Virus record (IMG/VR): IMGVR_UViG_3300047550_004727
Location: 1-25,513 of that record
Source of the DNA: a virus
Reading direction: 5' to 3' (one strand)
Length of the DNA stretch: 25,513 nt
Positions 9,587-19,816 of the stretch are shown one piece after another (the first letter of the stretch is position 1; each line of letters opens with the position of its first letter). Made by a program: the position numbers and the translations under genes. The notes below the pieces were generated by a model. The model was given only the letters and a program-made list of their open reading frames with translations, had not been told where the DNA came from and searched no databases.

Positions 9587-11134
9587 ATGGCAGCAATTAT
9601 AACAGATCAAATTAGAATACTAAATGCCAAGAATTTTATTTCTGGCATTACGACATCTAACAATTCTTATTATACGTTCATTGGATTACCAAATCCATAT
9701 GATATCCAGGCAAGTTGGGACACAAGTCCTCCTGCACCAAGAGATAGTTTTCTTGAGGAAACTGACTGCTGGGATTCTATTATTGCTCTTAAAAAAATAA
9801 ACAATAATGATGTAAGGCAAGTTGTTCCAAAAAGAACCTGGAGTTCTGGAACAACTTATGACATGTATAGACATGATTATAGTAGATCAAACACTGCAAA
9901 AGTATCTGGATCTACTAATTTATATTCTGCTTCTTACTTTATTTTAAACAGCGATTATAGAGTTTATATCTGCCTTCAGAATGGAACAACTCCCGAAACT
10001 CCTAATGGCAAACCATCATTAGATGAACCAACATTCACAGATTTAGAACCAAAATCTGCTGGCAGTAGTGGTGATGGATATATTTGGAAATATCTTTATA
10101 CTATTAAACCTGGAGATCTAATCAAGTTTGATTCTACAGAGTATATGCCAGTCCCAACCAATTGGGAAACAAACTCTGATGTTGCACCCGTAAGAGATAA
10201 TGCAGTTGATGGTGGAATTAAAATTATAACAATTACAAACAGAGGAGTTGGAGTAGGAACTGCAAATAGGACATATACAAGAGTTCCAATCAAAGGCAAT
10301 GGTTCAGGTGCAGAATGTACAATTGTAATTAATAATGATCAACAAGTTGAATCAGTTACTGTATCCAATCAAGGATCTGGTTATACCTATGGAACTGTTG
10401 ATTTAGTTTCAGGAAATGTGCCAACTGGAACGACAACACCAACATTTGACGTTATTGTTCCACCAAAAGGTGGACATGGAAAAGACATCTATAGAGAACT
10501 TGGTGCATATAATGTTCTTTTATATTCTAGAATTGAAAATGATGTAGAAAATCCAGATTTTATTACAGGAAATCAAATTGCCAGAATTGGAGTAGTAGAA
10601 AATCCTTTAGTTCCCGGAGGATCTTTATTATCCTATGATAAGGCAAGCGCAGTTTATGCTTTAAAGTTAGTTGGAGCTGGATATAGCACCGTCTCATTTA
10701 CCGGTGATTCTACAATTACTCAAACAGTTGGAACTGGCATAACAGCATCTGGAAAAGTTGTAAGTTACAATCAAATAACGGGAGTTTTAAAATATTGGCA
10801 AGATAAAACTCTTGCAGGATTTAGCACTCTTGGAATTGGACAATCTGTTACTCAATACGGATATGATTTAGTAGAATTTACATCATCTCCAGCGACAGGC
10901 GGATCTTTATTCATTACTGGTGGAACAGCGCCATTATCTATCGATACAAGTTTTAGTGGTATATCAACAGTAATAAATAATAGAACATATTATCTGGGAC
11001 AGTCATTCACTGCCGGAATATCAGATCCAGAAGTCAAAAAGTATTCTGGAAACATAATTTACATTGACAATAGACCTGCGATCACAAGATCTGCAAATCA
11101 AAAAGAAGATATTAAAGTTATTTTGCAATTCTAA
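9587..11134 (+). CDS. gp8: Baseplate wedge subunit gp8
   Basis: A 515-residue protein matching T4 gp8 in order along its length. APRDSFLEETDCWDSI aligns with the T4 PTDSVLGVTDMWTHM region. VVPKRTW matches VIPRRDW, and GDGYIWKYLYTIKPGD matches GDGYVWEYLFEIPPD. The C-terminal SGNIIYIDNRPAIT, ending in KVILQF, matches SGEMIYMENRPPII, ending in NILFTF. In T4, gp8 is a dimeric part of each of the six baseplate wedges and contacts gp7, gp10 and gp6. T4 gp8 is 334 residues, so about 180 are extra here. Two additions are visible: a GxGY-type beta module at about residues 205-280 (nt 10200-10425) and a segment at about residues 345-480, between the ENPLVPGG motif and the conserved C-terminus. The start codon has no good Shine-Dalgarno sequence. 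The next gene follows after 6 bp, suggesting co-translation. Confidence 0.93.
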   Translation: MAAIITDQIRILNAKNFISGITTSNNSYYTFIGLPNPYDIQASWDTSPPAPRDSFLEETDCWDSIIALKKINNNDVRQVVPKRTWSSGTTYDMYRHDYSRSNTAKVSGSTNLYSASYFILNSDYRVYICLQNGTTPETPNGKPSLDEPTFTDLEPKSAGSSGDGYIWKYLYTIKPGDLIKFDSTEYMPVPTNWETNSDVAPVRDNAVDGGIKIITITNRGVGVGTANRTYTRVPIKGNGSGAECTIVINNDQQVESVTVSNQGSGYTYGTVDLVSGNVPTGTTTPTFDVIVPPKGGHGKDIYRELGAYNVLLYSRIENDVENPDFITGNQIARIGVVENPLVPGGSLLSYDKASAVYALKLVGAGYSTVSFTGDSTITQTVGTGITASGKVVSYNQITGVLKYWQDKTLAGFSTLGIGQSVTQYGYDLVEFTSSPATGGSLFITGGTAPLSIDTSFSGISTVINNRTYYLGQSFTAGISDPEVKKYSGNIIYIDNRPAITRSANQKEDIKVILQF

Positions 11135-11140
11135 ACAGTC

Positions 11141-14100
11141 ATGCCCCAACAAACAAACCTTAATGTATCACCATATTTTGACGATTTTGATCCAAATAGT
11201 GATTACTATAAGGTATTATTTAAACCAGGATATCCTGTACAGGCTAGAGAATTAACAACTTTACAATCTATTCTACAAAACCAAATAGAAAAGTTTGGTT
11301 TATCAATATACAAAGAAGGTGCAAAAGTTATCCCTGGAAATTTTGCATATCTTGGGACATATGACTGTATTCAATTAAGTAATTCATATTTAGGAATTCC
11401 TGTAGACTCTTACATAAAACAGTTACAGGGTGTAAAAATTGTAGGACAAACGTCTGGAGTTTCTGCAGTAGTAGTTAATTCTCTCCTATCAACAGAGTCT
11501 GAAAAGGGCAATTCGACTTTATACATTCAATATCTTTCATCTTCAACACAAAATAATTCCAATAAAACTTTCTTAGATGGAGAAACATTAATTGCAGAGG
11601 AAGAAATTTCTTCAGGACTGCTAGGAAATACTGTAATTCCGTCTGGAAGTCCATTTGCAACAACTATTCCATTCGAATCTACAGCAGTTGGATCAGCTTT
11701 CACTATTACGAATGGGGTTTATTTTATTAGAGGACAATTTATACCCGTAAATGATGAAACATTAATACTAGATCAATATACAAATACTCCAACTTACAGA
11801 ATAGGACTTTATATTACAGAAACAATTGTAAATTCAGATATTGATGAAACTCTAAATGATAATGCACAGGGGTTCACTAATTATGCTGCCCCAGGTGCAG
11901 ATAGACTTTCAATATCAGTTGCTTTATTTAAAAAGGCAATAGATGATTTTAATGATGCAAATTTTATTGAACTTTGTATTGTAAGAAATGGTAGATTAAC
12001 CTCAAACAAAGTAAATGAATCTACTCGTTTTATTGATGAATTAGCAAGAAGAACTTGGAATGAAATGGGTGATTATTATATCAAACCATACACCATTGAC
12101 GCAAAAGAGTCTTTAAATGATTATAGAGGAAATCAAGGAATTTTTGCTCCATCAGAGTTGACACCAAGCGGAAACGTTCCAAATGAAGATCTTGGAATCT
12201 ATAAAGTTTCTCCAGGAAAAGCAATAATTCGTGGGTGGGAAGTAGAGAATAATACTGACACTTTCTTAGAATTTCCTAAAACAAGAACCACTCAAACTTT
12301 AAAGAATCAGAGCGTAGTTTATAGCACAGGTTCCACATTAAAACTTAATAGAGTTTATGGATCTCCACAAATTGGAGTCGGAAATACTTATGTTTTAAGT
12401 CTTAGAGATTCTAGAGTAGGAGATATTAGAATTCCAGGAATTGCGTCAACAATTGCTCCCGGAAAAGAAATTGGAGTTGCAAGAGTATATGATTTTAACT
12501 TAGAATCTGGATCATATGATTTAAATAATACTAATCTAAATCAATGGGATATATCTTTATATGATATTCAGACAACGACTGAAATAACCTTAAATGAGCC
12601 TATTACTCTAAGAGCACCAACATTTGTTCAGGGTGAAAATAGTGGTGCAAAAGGATTTTTGAAGGATTCTGTAACGAATGGTAAGACTTTAAGTTTATAT
12701 GATGTTTCTGGAGATTTTGTTCCAAATGAATCTTTTATTTTTGATGGAATACAAAATACCAGAGTTGCTATTGCAGTAACTACTTATAATATTTCTGACG
12801 TAAAATCCGTATATGGAATCGTTGGTATTGGATCAACATTTACAGCAGATGTTGTCCAATATACAAAATATAACGTGGGGCTTTCTACTATAGCTCCATC
12901 AAAATATTTTAGAAATGTTGTTCATATTAATACAACAATTAAAGATACAGTTCCTGTAGGATTTCAAACCATATTTTTAACTGATACTGGACTCATTTCT
13001 ATAGGAAATTCTGTATCAATTGGATCTGGACAAACATTTACCAACGTTCCAATTACGGGAATTGGGTTTACCTTAGGTTCATCAGGCACTTTAGTTCCAG
13101 CAATTAATATTGGAGCAGCTTTTACTTCTAGAGGAACAACTTTAAATACTGTTATTGGATTTCAAACTGCTCATGGAAGCACTGTTATTTTCGTTGATTC
13201 GGGAAGAGTTGGTGCATCTCTGACAGATGTTGGGGTTGCAATTGGAAGTTCTATTACAGTTGGATCTTTTGGTGAATTTAGAGATAGACCTGTTACTGGA
13301 ATTGGAAATACTTATGTAATCGTTGGCGCAGCTTTTACTGCAGGTTTAGCGTCTGTTTTAAGAACAAGTTTAACTCTTCCACTTAATGCAGGAGATACTA
13401 ATATTTTCATCGGATCTACAGCAGGAATTTCTATTGGAAGTTCTGTAACTGTAGGATCTGGAGTTGGAATCGCATTAACTTTTGTTCCTGTTGCTTCAAT
13501 TGGAAATACATTTATAACTATTGGTGCGGCAAATACAACTCCATATACAGCTTCTGCAGGTGCTGCTGTAACATTCTTCAATACTTCTTCTCTCGTTCCT
13601 GGTATCGCAGTTACATTTACAAATGTTTCTGCTATGCCTATTGGTGCTGCAGTAAGTATCAGTTATGTTTTAAACACTAGCACTGTTATTGATTCCAACC
13701 CAAATTTCCCAGGAAATTTAATCAAAAATAATAATTTAATTTCATATACTGATGTTAACTACCCGAATAAAATTTATGCAAAGGTAGTTAGTGTTGGAAA
13801 TACTTCTTTTGAAATTGCATCTATACAATCAGTAACAGGAATTAATTCATCAACATTGCCATCAGCAACTACAACTGTATCTGATCTTCAATTAATTTCC
13901 ACTAATTTAGATTCTTCTTCGGATAATAGTTTTTACACAAGACTGCCAAAGAGAAATATTGCATCAGTAAATTTAAATGGTTCAACCTTAACTATAAGAA
14001 AAACTTATAAAGTAAATATTTTAGGAAATCGATTATCTACTATACTTGTTTCGGGGACTAATGAAACTTTCTTACCATTTGATGAGGAGAGATATACTCT

Positions 14101-17100
14101 GGTGAGATCTGATGGTAGTTATGAAGTTTTAACCTCCGATAAATTTGAAATCACTAATGGTGGGACAGAACTTCAGATATATGGATTAGGATCAGACAAC
14201 ACAGGAGCAACTTTGGTTGCCACTTTAAGAAAAATTAATGTAAAGGCAAAAGTAAAAAGAAAGAATAGAGTTTCAAGTATCATTGTTGACAAATCAAAGT
14301 ATTCTTATTCTGGAATAGGATCTACAACGATAAATGATGGATTGCAATATGGAAACTATCCATATGGGACAAGAGTTCAGGATGAAGTAATATCTTTAAA
14401 TAGTCCCGATATTGTAGAATTCCACGATATTTTTGAATCTTTTGATCAAAATAATGCATCAGCTCCAACCATAATTTTTTCATCAATTAATGGACCTAGT
14501 GGAAGAACAACTGATTTAATTATTGGAGAAATATTTGTAGGAGAATCAAGTAACGCATCAGCTATTGTAGCTGAAGTTATTGACGATTCAAAGATTTCAT
14601 TTTTAATTAAGAATGAACTTTCTTTTAGAGAAGGTGAAACTGTTACTTGCCAGGAAAGTGGAGTTCAATGCGTTATTAGAACAATTGAAAATCCAAGTAC
14701 AAGTATCTCTGGAAAATTTGTTTATGGAATCGGACAGAACAAGTTTTTCTATGACTATGGATATCTTAAGAGAAAATCAGATGCTCAAGCTCCTACTCGA
14801 AAATTAAAAATTTATTTTTCGAGTACATATTATGATTCTTCTGATGATGGAGACATCACTACAGTGGATTCATACACCAACTTTGATTATAAAAAAGATA
14901 TTCAACTTTTTGATGGCGTTAGAAATAGCGATATCATAGATATTAGGCCTAGAGTTTCAAATTATACAGTATCTGAAGGCGCAAGATCTCCCCTTGAGTT
15001 CTATGGAAGAACATTTACTCAAAACGGAAATTCTGCTGCCAACATCCTAGCATCGGATGAAGATATTATATTGGATTACTCTTTCTATCTACCAAGAATT
15101 GATAGAATTTTCTTGACAAAAGATGGAATTTTTCAGATTAAATATGGAGTTCCCTCTGAAAATCCAGAGAGACCTATTTTAGTAGATGACGCTATTGAAA
15201 TAGCAACTGCTAACATTCCAGCTTATCTCTACAATATAAGCGATGTTGACTTCAAGTTCTTAGAATATAAGAGATATCAAATGTCTGATATCAGACAACT
15301 TGAAACAAGAATTCAAAATCTCGAATATTACACTTCACTATCTTTACTAGAAACAAAAACAGAAAATCTTTTCATTTCAGATGGTGATGGATTTAATAAA
15401 TTTAAATCTGGATTCTTTGTTGATAATTTTACTTCTCTTGTCGCTCAAGAAAATGGAGTTGAAATTAAAAATAGTATTGATCCAAAAACAAATGAATTAA
15501 GAGCAGCACATTATACAAACTCTTTAGATATAACAGCGGCACCAGTTGCCTCCATAGGAAGTACAATTACTCAATTTGTTTCTTCCCAACAAAATCCAGA
15601 TATTCAATATACCGCACCAACTGGCATTAATATTAGAAAAAATAAAGATATAGTTACTTTGGATTACTCCGAAGTTGTGTGGTTGGAACAAAAATATGCT
15701 ACTCGAACTGAAAATGTAACACCATTTGTTATTACTTTTTGGCAAGGAGTTCTTGAACTTAGCCCATCATCAGATACTTGGGTATCTACACAAAGACTTG
15801 AAGCAAGAACAATTAATGCCGAAGGTAATTTTGCTTCTGTAATGGCAGATGCTTCAAGAAGATTTGGAGTAAATCCACAAACAGGACTAGCACCAACGGT
15901 ATGGGGATCTTGGCAGACAGTTTGGACAGGATCTAGTTTTGTAGATACAACCAGAACAAGAACAACAACTAGCGGTGGAGATTGGATTGGTTGGCAGGGA
16001 GCAACCGGAACCTGGGAACCTATTTTCGGAACAGCAACAGTTAATACTTGGGCAGATACAACTAGAACTACTACGTTAACAGGAACTTCGACTAGAACGG
16101 GAACTAGAACATCTGTTGTAGAACAAATTGATAGAACTTCTCTTGGTGATAGAACTGTAAGCAGAAATCTAATTCCATTTATGAGATCTCGTAACGTTAC
16201 TTGGATTGGAAAAAGAGTAAAACCCTCTACTCAATTATATGCTTTCTTCGATGGTGTTAACGTAACAAGATTCTGTACACCAAAATTATTAGAAATTGAA
16301 ATGAGATCTGGAGTTTTCAGAGTAGGAGAAACTGTAATTGGTTATGAAAAATCATCCAGCACAAATAATTGGGTACTTACTAAACCTGGCATTACTTTTA
16401 GAGTAGCATCTCCAAATCATGCCGACGGTCCATATAATGCTCCTACTGAAATATATCCACAAAACCCATATACAAGTCAACCTTTACCTAGTCTCTATTC
16501 TTCGACTTCGACGACATTAAACATTGATTTATATTCACTTTCAAATCAACCTCAAGGACAATTTTCGGGATGGGTATCTCAGGATATGCTTCTTGTAGGA
16601 CAGAGTAGTGGAGCACAAGCAAGAATAACTTCGGTTAGATTAATTTCAGATTTTGCAGCAGAAGTTAGAGGAAGTTTCTTTATTCCACCAGATATTGTGG
16701 GATTTCCTCAATTCCCTGCGGGAACTAAAGTATTTACCTTAATTAATAATACACAAAATAGTAAACCTACATCAACTACTTTTGCCGAATCAACATTTAC
16801 ATCTCAAGGAACCTTAGAAGTTGTTCAAGAAAATATTCTTGCAGTAAGAAATGCTAGAATTGAAGTTACTCAAACTTCAGAGTCTAGAGCTGCTTCTCAA
16901 ACAACAAGCCAACTCGTTTCATCTCAATTAGTTTCAAGTACATCTCAGAGTGTTCAAATTGGATTTTATGATCCTCTTGCAGAATCTTTCTTTGTTGACG
17001 ATACATCGGGAATTTTCTTGACTAAGTGTGATATTTTCTTCAAAACTAAAGATACAGTAAATGTTCCTGTGACTTTACAAATTAGAACAGTAGAGTTAGG

Positions 17101-19423
17101 AACTCCAACAACTAAAATACTTCCATTTTCAGAAGTTATTTTACGTCCAGATAGAGTTAATTTATCAGAAAACGGATCTGTAGCAACAACCTTTACTTTT
17201 GATGCTCCTGTTTATCTTGAAGGATTAAAGGAATATTGTATAGTATTATTATCAAATTCTTCTGCTTATAATGTTTTTATCTCAAGAGTTGGCGAAAACG
17301 ATCTAATTACAAAAGAATTCATTTCGACTCAACCGTATCTTGGATCTTTATTTAAGTCTCAAAATGGAACTACATGGGATCCTAGCCAATGGGAAGACTT
17401 AAAATTTGTATTGTATAGAGCAAATTTCCTAAGTAATGGAACTCTTGATTTGAGAAACCCTCCATTATCAAAAGGTAATAAACAAATTACAAATTTACTT
17501 CCAGATAGTTTAATTACAAACTCAAGAAGACTTCGCGTTGGACTTGCACAAACAGTTGTTGATTCTAACTTACTGTTAGGTTCTACAGTTTTACAAGCAA
17601 ACACCAATGCATCTGGAAATTATGTAGGAAGTGCAGGATCAGCTTTCTCCACACTATCAATTATTAATCCTGGAATTGGATATACTCCATCATTTACGAT
17701 GGGTGGATCTTACACATTTACTGGAGTAGCACTAACTTCTATTACTGGGACAGGTGTTAATGCTACTGCCAATATTACAGTTACAAATGGAGTTGCAATT
17801 GCAGCAACTATTAATGCTGGGGGAAGTGGATATCAAACAGGTGATGTTTTAAGCGTTACTCAATTAGGATCTTCTCCAGAGGGAAGAGATTTAAGACTAT
17901 CTGTTGTTTCAATAGCTAGCACTAACGAACTTCTCTTAGACAATGTTCAAGGTGATTTTGTAACTGGAGTTGGAGGAACAATAAGATTTATTAACAGTGT
18001 TGGTTTAGTTACAACTCTCAATTCATCTACGGGTGGAAATGTGCTGATTAACAGAATTTCAGTAGTGAGTGATGGAACCTCAATCATAGTTAATCATAAA
18101 AATCATGGAATGTATTTCAAAGATAACTACGTTAGAATTGAAGGTGTGGAATCTGACATTCCTCCAACACAATTAGTTTTAGAATACACACGCGATTCTG
18201 TTGCTCCATTATCAGTTCAAAATATTAACCTTTTTAACACGTTTGAAAATATTGGAATTGGAACAACCAATGTCGGTTATGTTTTAGTTGGTGATGAAGT
18301 TATCTCATATACTTCAGCATCAGGAAATCAAATTGGAGGAACTATTACAAGAGGTGTTGATGGAACTATTCCAAGAAATCATCCAGTAGGATCTTTAGTT
18401 CAAAAGTATGAGATGGGTGGTGTTTCTTTGAGAAGAGTTAATAAAATTCACTACTTAGGAAATTATACAGGATCTACTCCAATAACATTTGATTCATATA
18501 CACTTCCAATTGACATGTCTTCAAGTAGTGGTGTTGGTAGAAGTGATGGATTAAGTTTCCCCAAACTTTACTTCAATGAAACTAAGATTACCGGCGGAGC
18601 AAATGTATTTGCTACTCAAAACATGCCATATGAAGTGATAACGCCAATGATTCAGAATCTCACTGTAAGGGGAACAAGTATTAGCTCTGAGATAAGAACA
18701 GTCACTGGTAAGAGTATTAATGGAAATGAAATTCCATATACTGATAAGGGATACGAATCCGTTTCTTTAAATGAATCAAATTATCTAGATAGCACTCGTA
18801 TTATTTGTTCGCAAGTAAATGAATACTATAAGTTAACTAATCTTCCAAATAATAAATCATTTAATATGAGGCTTATTATGTCAACACTTGACTCAAAAGT
18901 AAGCCCAGTTGTAGATTTGGAAAGAACCAGTGTAATTCTGACTTCAAATAGAATCGATCGTCCTGTTACAAATTACGCAACAGATAGAAGAGTTAATTCT
19001 ATTGATTTAGATCCATCATCATGTCAATATGTTTCAAAAGAAACAAATCTTGTAAATCCTGCCTCATCTATCCAAATTATTCTAGATGCACATATCAATG
19101 TATATTCTGACATTCGTGCATTTTATGCAATAGATAATAAACAAAATTTTGATCCTATCTTTATTCCATTCCCAGGATGGGATAATTTAGATAGTAAAGG
19201 ACAAATTATTAGTTCTTCTAATTCCAATGGAAAACCAGACGTATACATTCCGCAATCATCTTCTTTAGGATTTGCCTCACCATCACTTGAATTTAAAGAA
19301 TACAAGTTTACAATTAATGATTTGCCAAGTTTTAATTCTTATAGAATTAAAATTATTCTGACTTCGACGAATCAAGCATATCCACCGAGGATTAGAGATT
19401 TGAAAGTAATTGCATTAGCCTGA
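11141..19423 (+). CDS. Giant DUF4815-type baseplate/tail-fibre structural protein
   Basis: A complete 2760-residue reading frame. The first 60 residues (PYFDDFDPNSDYYKVLFKPG, then VQARELTTLQSILQNQIEKFG) are the hallmark of DUF4815 proteins encoded beside baseplate genes in marine myophages. The conserved body returns at nt 14750-15400, with DIIDIRPRVSNY, FYLPRIDRIFLTKDG and a helical RQLETRIQNLEYYTSLSLLE stretch. The segment at nt 16180-16300 (RSRNVTWIGKRVKPSTQLYA, then FFDGVNVTRFC) is another conserved element. Inserted between these are three roughly 70-residue G/T-rich tandem repeats (nt 12950-13640), a Trp/Thr/Arg-rich stretch (15890-16140), GxGY repeats (17660-17870) and a GDEV..RGVDGT..HPVG module (18285-18400). 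There is no signal peptide. It sits between gp8 and gp13, where T4 has genes 9-12 and wac, so a peripheral baseplate or host-recognition role is likely but inferred. The stop overlaps the next ATG (TGATG). Confidence 0.85.
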   Translation: MPQQTNLNVSPYFDDFDPNSDYYKVLFKPGYPVQARELTTLQSILQNQIEKFGLSIYKEGAKVIPGNFAYLGTYDCIQLSNSYLGIPVDSYIKQLQGVKIVGQTSGVSAVVVNSLLSTESEKGNSTLYIQYLSSSTQNNSNKTFLDGETLIAEEEISSGLLGNTVIPSGSPFATTIPFESTAVGSAFTITNGVYFIRGQFIPVNDETLILDQYTNTPTYRIGLYITETIVNSDIDETLNDNAQGFTNYAAPGADRLSISVALFKKAIDDFNDANFIELCIVRNGRLTSNKVNESTRFIDELARRTWNEMGDYYIKPYTIDAKESLNDYRGNQGIFAPSELTPSGNVPNEDLGIYKVSPGKAIIRGWEVENNTDTFLEFPKTRTTQTLKNQSVVYSTGSTLKLNRVYGSPQIGVGNTYVLSLRDSRVGDIRIPGIASTIAPGKEIGVARVYDFNLESGSYDLNNTNLNQWDISLYDIQTTTEITLNEPITLRAPTFVQGENSGAKGFLKDSVTNGKTLSLYDVSGDFVPNESFIFDGIQNTRVAIAVTTYNISDVKSVYGIVGIGSTFTADVVQYTKYNVGLSTIAPSKYFRNVVHINTTIKDTVPVGFQTIFLTDTGLISIGNSVSIGSGQTFTNVPITGIGFTLGSSGTLVPAINIGAAFTSRGTTLNTVIGFQTAHGSTVIFVDSGRVGASLTDVGVAIGSSITVGSFGEFRDRPVTGIGNTYVIVGAAFTAGLASVLRTSLTLPLNAGDTNIFIGSTAGISIGSSVTVGSGVGIALTFVPVASIGNTFITIGAANTTPYTASAGAAVTFFNTSSLVPGIAVTFTNVSAMPIGAAVSISYVLNTSTVIDSNPNFPGNLIKNNNLISYTDVNYPNKIYAKVVSVGNTSFEIASIQSVTGINSSTLPSATTTVSDLQLISTNLDSSSDNSFYTRLPKRNIASVNLNGSTLTIRKTYKVNILGNRLSTILVSGTNETFLPFDEERYTLVRSDGSYEVLTSDKFEITNGGTELQIYGLGSDNTGATLVATLRKINVKAKVKRKNRVSSIIVDKSKYSYSGIGSTTINDGLQYGNYPYGTRVQDEVISLNSPDIVEFHDIFESFDQNNASAPTIIFSSINGPSGRTTDLIIGEIFVGESSNASAIVAEVIDDSKISFLIKNELSFREGETVTCQESGVQCVIRTIENPSTSISGKFVYGIGQNKFFYDYGYLKRKSDAQAPTRKLKIYFSSTYYDSSDDGDITTVDSYTNFDYKKDIQLFDGVRNSDIIDIRPRVSNYTVSEGARSPLEFYGRTFTQNGNSAANILASDEDIILDYSFYLPRIDRIFLTKDGIFQIKYGVPSENPERPILVDDAIEIATANIPAYLYNISDVDFKFLEYKRYQMSDIRQLETRIQNLEYYTSLSLLETKTENLFISDGDGFNKFKSGFFVDNFTSLVAQENGVEIKNSIDPKTNELRAAHYTNSLDITAAPVASIGSTITQFVSSQQNPDIQYTAPTGINIRKNKDIVTLDYSEVVWLEQKYATRTENVTPFVITFWQGVLELSPSSDTWVSTQRLEARTINAEGNFASVMADASRRFGVNPQTGLAPTVWGSWQTVWTGSSFVDTTRTRTTTSGGDWIGWQGATGTWEPIFGTATVNTWADTTRTTTLTGTSTRTGTRTSVVEQIDRTSLGDRTVSRNLIPFMRSRNVTWIGKRVKPSTQLYAFFDGVNVTRFCTPKLLEIEMRSGVFRVGETVIGYEKSSSTNNWVLTKPGITFRVASPNHADGPYNAPTEIYPQNPYTSQPLPSLYSSTSTTLNIDLYSLSNQPQGQFSGWVSQDMLLVGQSSGAQARITSVRLISDFAAEVRGSFFIPPDIVGFPQFPAGTKVFTLINNTQNSKPTSTTFAESTFTSQGTLEVVQENILAVRNARIEVTQTSESRAASQTTSQLVSSQLVSSTSQSVQIGFYDPLAESFFVDDTSGIFLTKCDIFFKTKDTVNVPVTLQIRTVELGTPTTKILPFSEVILRPDRVNLSENGSVATTFTFDAPVYLEGLKEYCIVLLSNSSAYNVFISRVGENDLITKEFISTQPYLGSLFKSQNGTTWDPSQWEDLKFVLYRANFLSNGTLDLRNPPLSKGNKQITNLLPDSLITNSRRLRVGLAQTVVDSNLLLGSTVLQANTNASGNYVGSAGSAFSTLSIINPGIGYTPSFTMGGSYTFTGVALTSITGTGVNATANITVTNGVAIAATINAGGSGYQTGDVLSVTQLGSSPEGRDLRLSVVSIASTNELLLDNVQGDFVTGVGGTIRFINSVGLVTTLNSSTGGNVLINRISVVSDGTSIIVNHKNHGMYFKDNYVRIEGVESDIPPTQLVLEYTRDSVAPLSVQNINLFNTFENIGIGTTNVGYVLVGDEVISYTSASGNQIGGTITRGVDGTIPRNHPVGSLVQKYEMGGVSLRRVNKIHYLGNYTGSTPITFDSYTLPIDMSSSSGVGRSDGLSFPKLYFNETKITGGANVFATQNMPYEVITPMIQNLTVRGTSISSEIRTVTGKSINGNEIPYTDKGYESVSLNESNYLDSTRIICSQVNEYYKLTNLPNNKSFNMRLIMSTLDSKVSPVVDLERTSVILTSNRIDRPVTNYATDRRVNSIDLDPSSCQYVSKETNLVNPASSIQIILDAHINVYSDIRAFYAIDNKQNFDPIFIPFPGWDNLDSKGQIISSSNSNGKPDVYIPQSSSLGFASPSLEFKEYKFTINDLPSFNSYRIKIILTSTNQAYPPRIRDLKVIALA
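12950..13640 (+). repeat. Three in-frame tandem repeats of about 70 codons in the DUF4815 gene
   Basis: Each unit holds an (I/V)GxS(V/I)(S/T)(V/I)GS segment followed by (V/I)xxIG.T and IGAAxT. Examples are SIGNSVSIGSG with ITGIGFTL, AIGSSITVGSF with VTGIGNTYVIVGAAFT, and SIGSSVTVGSG with VASIGNTFITIGAANT. The core segments start near nt 13005, 13235 and 13430. Copies have diverged clearly at the DNA level, so this is old coding repetition in a fibre-like beta-rich region. A partial fourth copy (PIGAAVSI) follows near 13640. Confidence 0.75.
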
Positions 19424-19650
19424 TGGATTATATCAAAGTAGAGGGATTTTCTAACTTAGTTAGAGATCCCCAAAACAATTCAATTATTAATACCAATATG
19501 TCAGAATATAATGAATATTTAAAAAGAAAAGAGACTAAAAATAAAGAAAGTCAAAAATTACAAAATCTTGAAAGCGATCTTGCCAACATGAAAGGTGATA
19601 TTGACGAAATTAAAAATTTATTAAGGAGTTTAGTCAATGAATCCAAATGA
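19423..19650 (+). CDS. Small coiled-coil protein between the fibre genes and gp13
   Basis: A 75-residue protein whose ATG overlaps the upstream TGA by one base. The N-terminal part (YIKVEGFSNLVRD, then SIINTNMSEYNEYL) resembles a short protein family seen in other marine myophages. The C-terminal half is a textbook coiled coil: hydrophobic residues L46, L49, L53, M56, I60, I63, L67 and L70 follow an unbroken 3-4 spacing, with charged residues between. It contains no cysteine and no membrane segment. It is encoded just before gp13, the position of wac (fibritin, the coiled-coil neck whisker) in T4. It is far shorter than fibritin and lacks a visible foldon, so position and coiled coil are the only links. 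Function is unknown; an oligomerising linker or assembly factor is possible. Confidence 0.8.
   Translation: MDYIKVEGFSNLVRDPQNNSIINTNMSEYNEYLKRKETKNKESQKLQNLESDLANMKGDIDEIKNLLRSLVNESK
19624..19628 (+). promoter_or_regulatory. Strong Shine-Dalgarno (AGGAG) for the 59-residue gene
   Basis: AGGAG lies 8 bases before the ATG at 19637 and inside the preceding coding frame. It is the clearest ribosome binding site in the window; most other starts here have weak or none. It supports translation of the short overlapping gene. Confidence 0.7.
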
Positions 19651-19816
19651 TATTACGTTAGAAGATTTATCTAAAAGTTTTGAATACATGAAAGCTTGCA
19701 TTGAAATTGATTCAATTGAAGAAATTGATCAAATTAAAAATGTTGCAAAATCATATATAAAACTATATTTGAAGCAACAAGAAGTCGTAAAAGACTTGAT
19801 GAAAATTAATCTATAA
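19637..19816 (+). CDS. Small hypothetical protein (59 residues) upstream of gp13
   Basis: A short gene starting inside the coiled-coil gene (14-base overlap, another frame) behind a strong AGGAG site. The protein begins MNPNDITLEDLSKSFEYMK and ends KQQEVVKDLMKINL. It is acidic in the first half, helical in character, and has a single cysteine at residue 21. I recall similar short proteins beside gp13 in other marine T4-like phages, but no function is known to me. The two small genes are translationally coupled by overlap, so their products may act together. The stop codon lies within an exact TATAAATA motif that probably serves gp13. Confidence 0.75.
   Translation: MNPNDITLEDLSKSFEYMKACIEIDSIEEIDQIKNVAKSYIKLYLKQQEVVKDLMKINL

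Noticed and set aside
12950-13640. CRISPR array or DNA-level satellite
   Set aside because: The repeats are diverged, in frame and about 210 bp long with no unique spacers; they are protein repeats.
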